The position numbers were made by a program, and so were the translations under genes. The notes below the pieces were generated by a model, which searched no databases, had not been told where the DNA came from, and saw nothing but the letters and a program-made list of their open reading frames with translations. From CBDIHP01 sp965279195 (lineage in GTDB: Bacteria > Planctomycetota > Planctomycetia > Isosphaerales > Isosphaeraceae), in contig CBDIHP010000042.1 of the NCBI GenBank assembly GCA_965279195.1, forward strand, positions 124,001 through 188,000: 64,000 nucleotides of DNA, in the 5' to 3' direction. Numbering within the stretch: the first letter of the stretch is position 1; every line of letters starts with the position of its first letter. Below, one piece after another: positions 62,417-64,000 of this stretch.

Positions 62417-64000
62417 ATGCGTCCGACCCTCTCCGGCCGTTTCCGGCGACTCGCCGGCCTGACGTTCCTTGTCCTCGCCTCCCTGGCGAGCCTCGCACCG
62501 CGAGCCGCCCTCGGCCAGGCGGATGCCGCGATCAGCCGGGGGCTTGGCTATCTGCGGTCCCAGGCCGGTTCGGCAGGCGCCGGCGAGTGTGCCCTGATCG
62601 TCCTGGCGATGGCCAAGGCCGAGGCCCCGCTCAATGATCCCGGCCTGGTGACGGCGCTCGACCGCCTCAAGAAGCGGTTCAACGGGACCGCCTACACGCC
62701 CGAGCGGGGCGGCGGGCCGGACATCTACGAGGCGTCGGTGACCATCATGGCGCTGGCGAACCTCGACCCGGATGGCAACAAGGGGTTCATCCAGGCCGCG
62801 GCCTCGCACATCGCCTCCAAGCAGAACGCCAACGGCTCGTGGGACTACGCCCACCGGTCGGCCGGCGACACCTCGATCTCCCAGTACGCCATCCTCGGGC
62901 TCTGGGAGGCCAGCACCGCCGGGGTGAATGTCTCACCCTCGGTCTGGGACCGCGCGGCCGGGTGGTGCCTCAAGAACCAGGCGGCCGGCGGCAGCTGGGA
63001 CTACCACCGCGACGAGGGCTCGCCCGAGACCCTCTCCATGACCGCCGCCGGCATCGGCACCGTCCTGATCTGCCAGCGCCAGCTCGCCGACTACAAGCGG
63101 GCCCTCGCCGCCGAGAACCCCTACCTGATTCCGCTCAACACCGAGCGAGCCCGGACGCGCTACACGGCCGACACCCCGGCCACCCGCATGACCGAGTCCG
63201 CCCGCGCGGGGCTCAACTGGATCGCACGCAACTTCAGCCTGACCAACATGCCGATCGTCGGCCAGACCCCCTTCTACTACCTCTATGGCGTCGAGCGCAT
63301 CGGGGCCCTGGCCGAGAAGGATACGATGGGCAACGTCGACTGGTTCGACGTCGGCCGCCAGTTCATCCTCAGCAAGCAGAACGCCGACGGCTCGTGGAAC
63401 TCCGAGCACGGCACGGTCCCCAACACCACCTGGGCGATCCTCTTCCTGACCAAGTCCACCGCCAAGACGGTCGAGAAGATCCGGATCCGACGCCTCGGCG
63501 CGGGCACGCTCGTCGGCGGCCGCGGGCTGCCGAAGGACCTTTCGAGCATCTCGGTCGCGGGGGGCCGGGTCGTGGCCAAGCCGATGGTCGGGGCGGTCGA
63601 GGGCATGCTCGCGGTGCTCGAAGACCCCCGGGCCGAGAACGCCGACTCCGCCCTCGCCGGCTTGATCTCCCGGTATCAGACCGAAGGGCCCAAGGCCCTG
63701 ACCCCCTACAAGGACCGGTTCCGCAAGCTCCTGACCGACAGCGACCCCGGCGTCAGGCGCGTCGCGGCCTGGGCGATCGGGCGGATGGCCGAGCTCAGCA
63801 TGGTCCCCGTCCTCCTCCCCGCCCTGCGCGACCCGGATGAGGGAGTGGTCAGGGAGGCCCAGGGGGGCCTAAAATTGTTGAGCCGGAAGATCGAAGGCTA
63901 CGGGCCGCCGCCGAATCCCACCGCCGAGCAGCGCGAGCAGGCTATCGCCCGCTGGTCGGCCTGGTACGAATCGGCCCGACCGATCGCCAACGACGCGAGG
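62417..64000 (+). CDS. Secreted prenyltransferase/squalene-cyclase-repeat and HEAT-like protein (3' end outside window)
   Basis: At least 528 codons are open to the end of the window. The signal peptide is at the start (LAGLTFLVLASLASLAPRAALG). The main part is an alpha/alpha toroid of prenyltransferase/squalene-oxidase repeats with the QW-like motif QNANGSWDYA, QAAGGSWDYH, QNADGSWNSE, in the form common in planctomycete exported proteins. C-terminal HEAT-like helices (DSDPGVRRVAAWAIGRMAE, LRDPDEGVVREA) follow. There is no Asp-rich cyclase motif, so enzymatic terpene cyclisation is not indicated; a binding or scaffold role is more likely. Confidence 0.88.
   Translation, partial: MRPTLSGRFRRLAGLTFLVLASLASLAPRAALGQADAAISRGLGYLRSQAGSAGAGECALIVLAMAKAEAPLNDPGLVTALDRLKKRFNGTAYTPERGGGPDIYEASVTIMALANLDPDGNKGFIQAAASHIASKQNANGSWDYAHRSAGDTSISQYAILGLWEASTAGVNVSPSVWDRAAGWCLKNQAAGGSWDYHRDEGSPETLSMTAAGIGTVLICQRQLADYKRALAAENPYLIPLNTERARTRYTADTPATRMTESARAGLNWIARNFSLTNMPIVGQTPFYYLYGVERIGALAEKDTMGNVDWFDVGRQFILSKQNADGSWNSEHGTVPNTTWAILFLTKSTAKTVEKIRIRRLGAGTLVGGRGLPKDLSSISVAGGRVVAKPMVGAVEGMLAVLEDPRAENADSALAGLISRYQTEGPKALTPYKDRFRKLLTDSDPGVRRVAAWAIGRMAELSMVPVLLPALRDPDEGVVREAQGGLKLLSRKIEGYGPPPNPTAEQREQAIARWSAWYESARPIANDAR

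Overview
The window is GC-rich DNA from a planctomycete, most likely of the Isosphaeraceae. The phylum call rests on families typical of Planctomycetota: DUF1559 pilin-like protein, the DUF1592/DUF1552 and DUF1549-DUF1553/DUF1501 pairs with planctomycete cytochrome-like CxxCH segments, a DUF1080 protein, a zinc metalloprotease of the DUF5117/DUF4953 type, and a giant secreted protein with an LEPR-type N-terminal motif. The family-level placement is inference.

Layout. 1-5 kb: partial SDR, M29 aminopeptidase, a small lipoprotein plus DUF1559 pair, and a TPR protein with a small secreted protein. 5-15.1 kb: an OprP-type porin, then a nitrogen block made of a Tat-exported beta-carbonic anhydrase, a urea transporter and ureABCFGD (no ureE), closed by a convergent BBP2-type outer-membrane barrel. 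A tRNA-Ser(GGA) lies at 15.4 kb. 15.5-22.6 kb: a minus-strand operon of FAH-family hydrolase, Nramp-like transporter, SDR, fused 2-oxoacid dehydrogenase E1 and E2, followed by a small conserved protein. 22.9-28.3 kb: DUF1592 and DUF1552 pair. 28.5-37.4 kb: PTR1-like SDR with a cobalamin adenosyltransferase, PD40 beta-propeller with DinB, molybdopterin oxidoreductase with glutaredoxin, PEP-CTERM propeller protein, D-threonine-aldolase-like enzyme and a GbsR/MarR regulator. 37.6-41.5 kb: DUF1549/DUF1553 lipoprotein and DUF1501 pair. 41.5-43.1 kb: an IS481-family insertion sequence sitting inside a palindromic repeat. 43.1-50 kb: YeaQ-type membrane protein, YjhG/YagF sugar-acid dehydratase, large zinc metalloprotease and a frameshifted epimerase. 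50.3-55.8 kb: a GAF-HlyD, HlyD, M50-HlyD gene cluster. 56.5-60.6 kb: a 1362-residue subtilase-like surface protein. 61-64 kb: small protein, DUF1080 protein and a truncated prenyltransferase-repeat protein.

How the genes fit together. The carbonic anhydrase and urease block is a coherent urea uptake and hydrolysis unit. The FAH hydrolase, SDR and E1/E2 genes could form a route that cleaves a 2,4-diketo acid and oxidises the released 2-oxoacid; this is inference. The three-gene GAF-HlyD/HlyD/M50-HlyD cluster looks like an envelope machine with no ABC or RND pump in sight. It is the best candidate here for an under-described system, and the subtilase-like giant next to it is a possible client.

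The most sequence-specific discoveries are: two 165-169 bp palindromic elements with shared termini, one split by an IS with 50-bp ends and a 5-bp target duplication; an SDR lacking its catalytic Lys; a subtilase with D/H/S but Gln in place of the oxyanion Asn; an Nramp-like transporter without the DPGN motif; and an epimerase broken by one missing base in a short G run.
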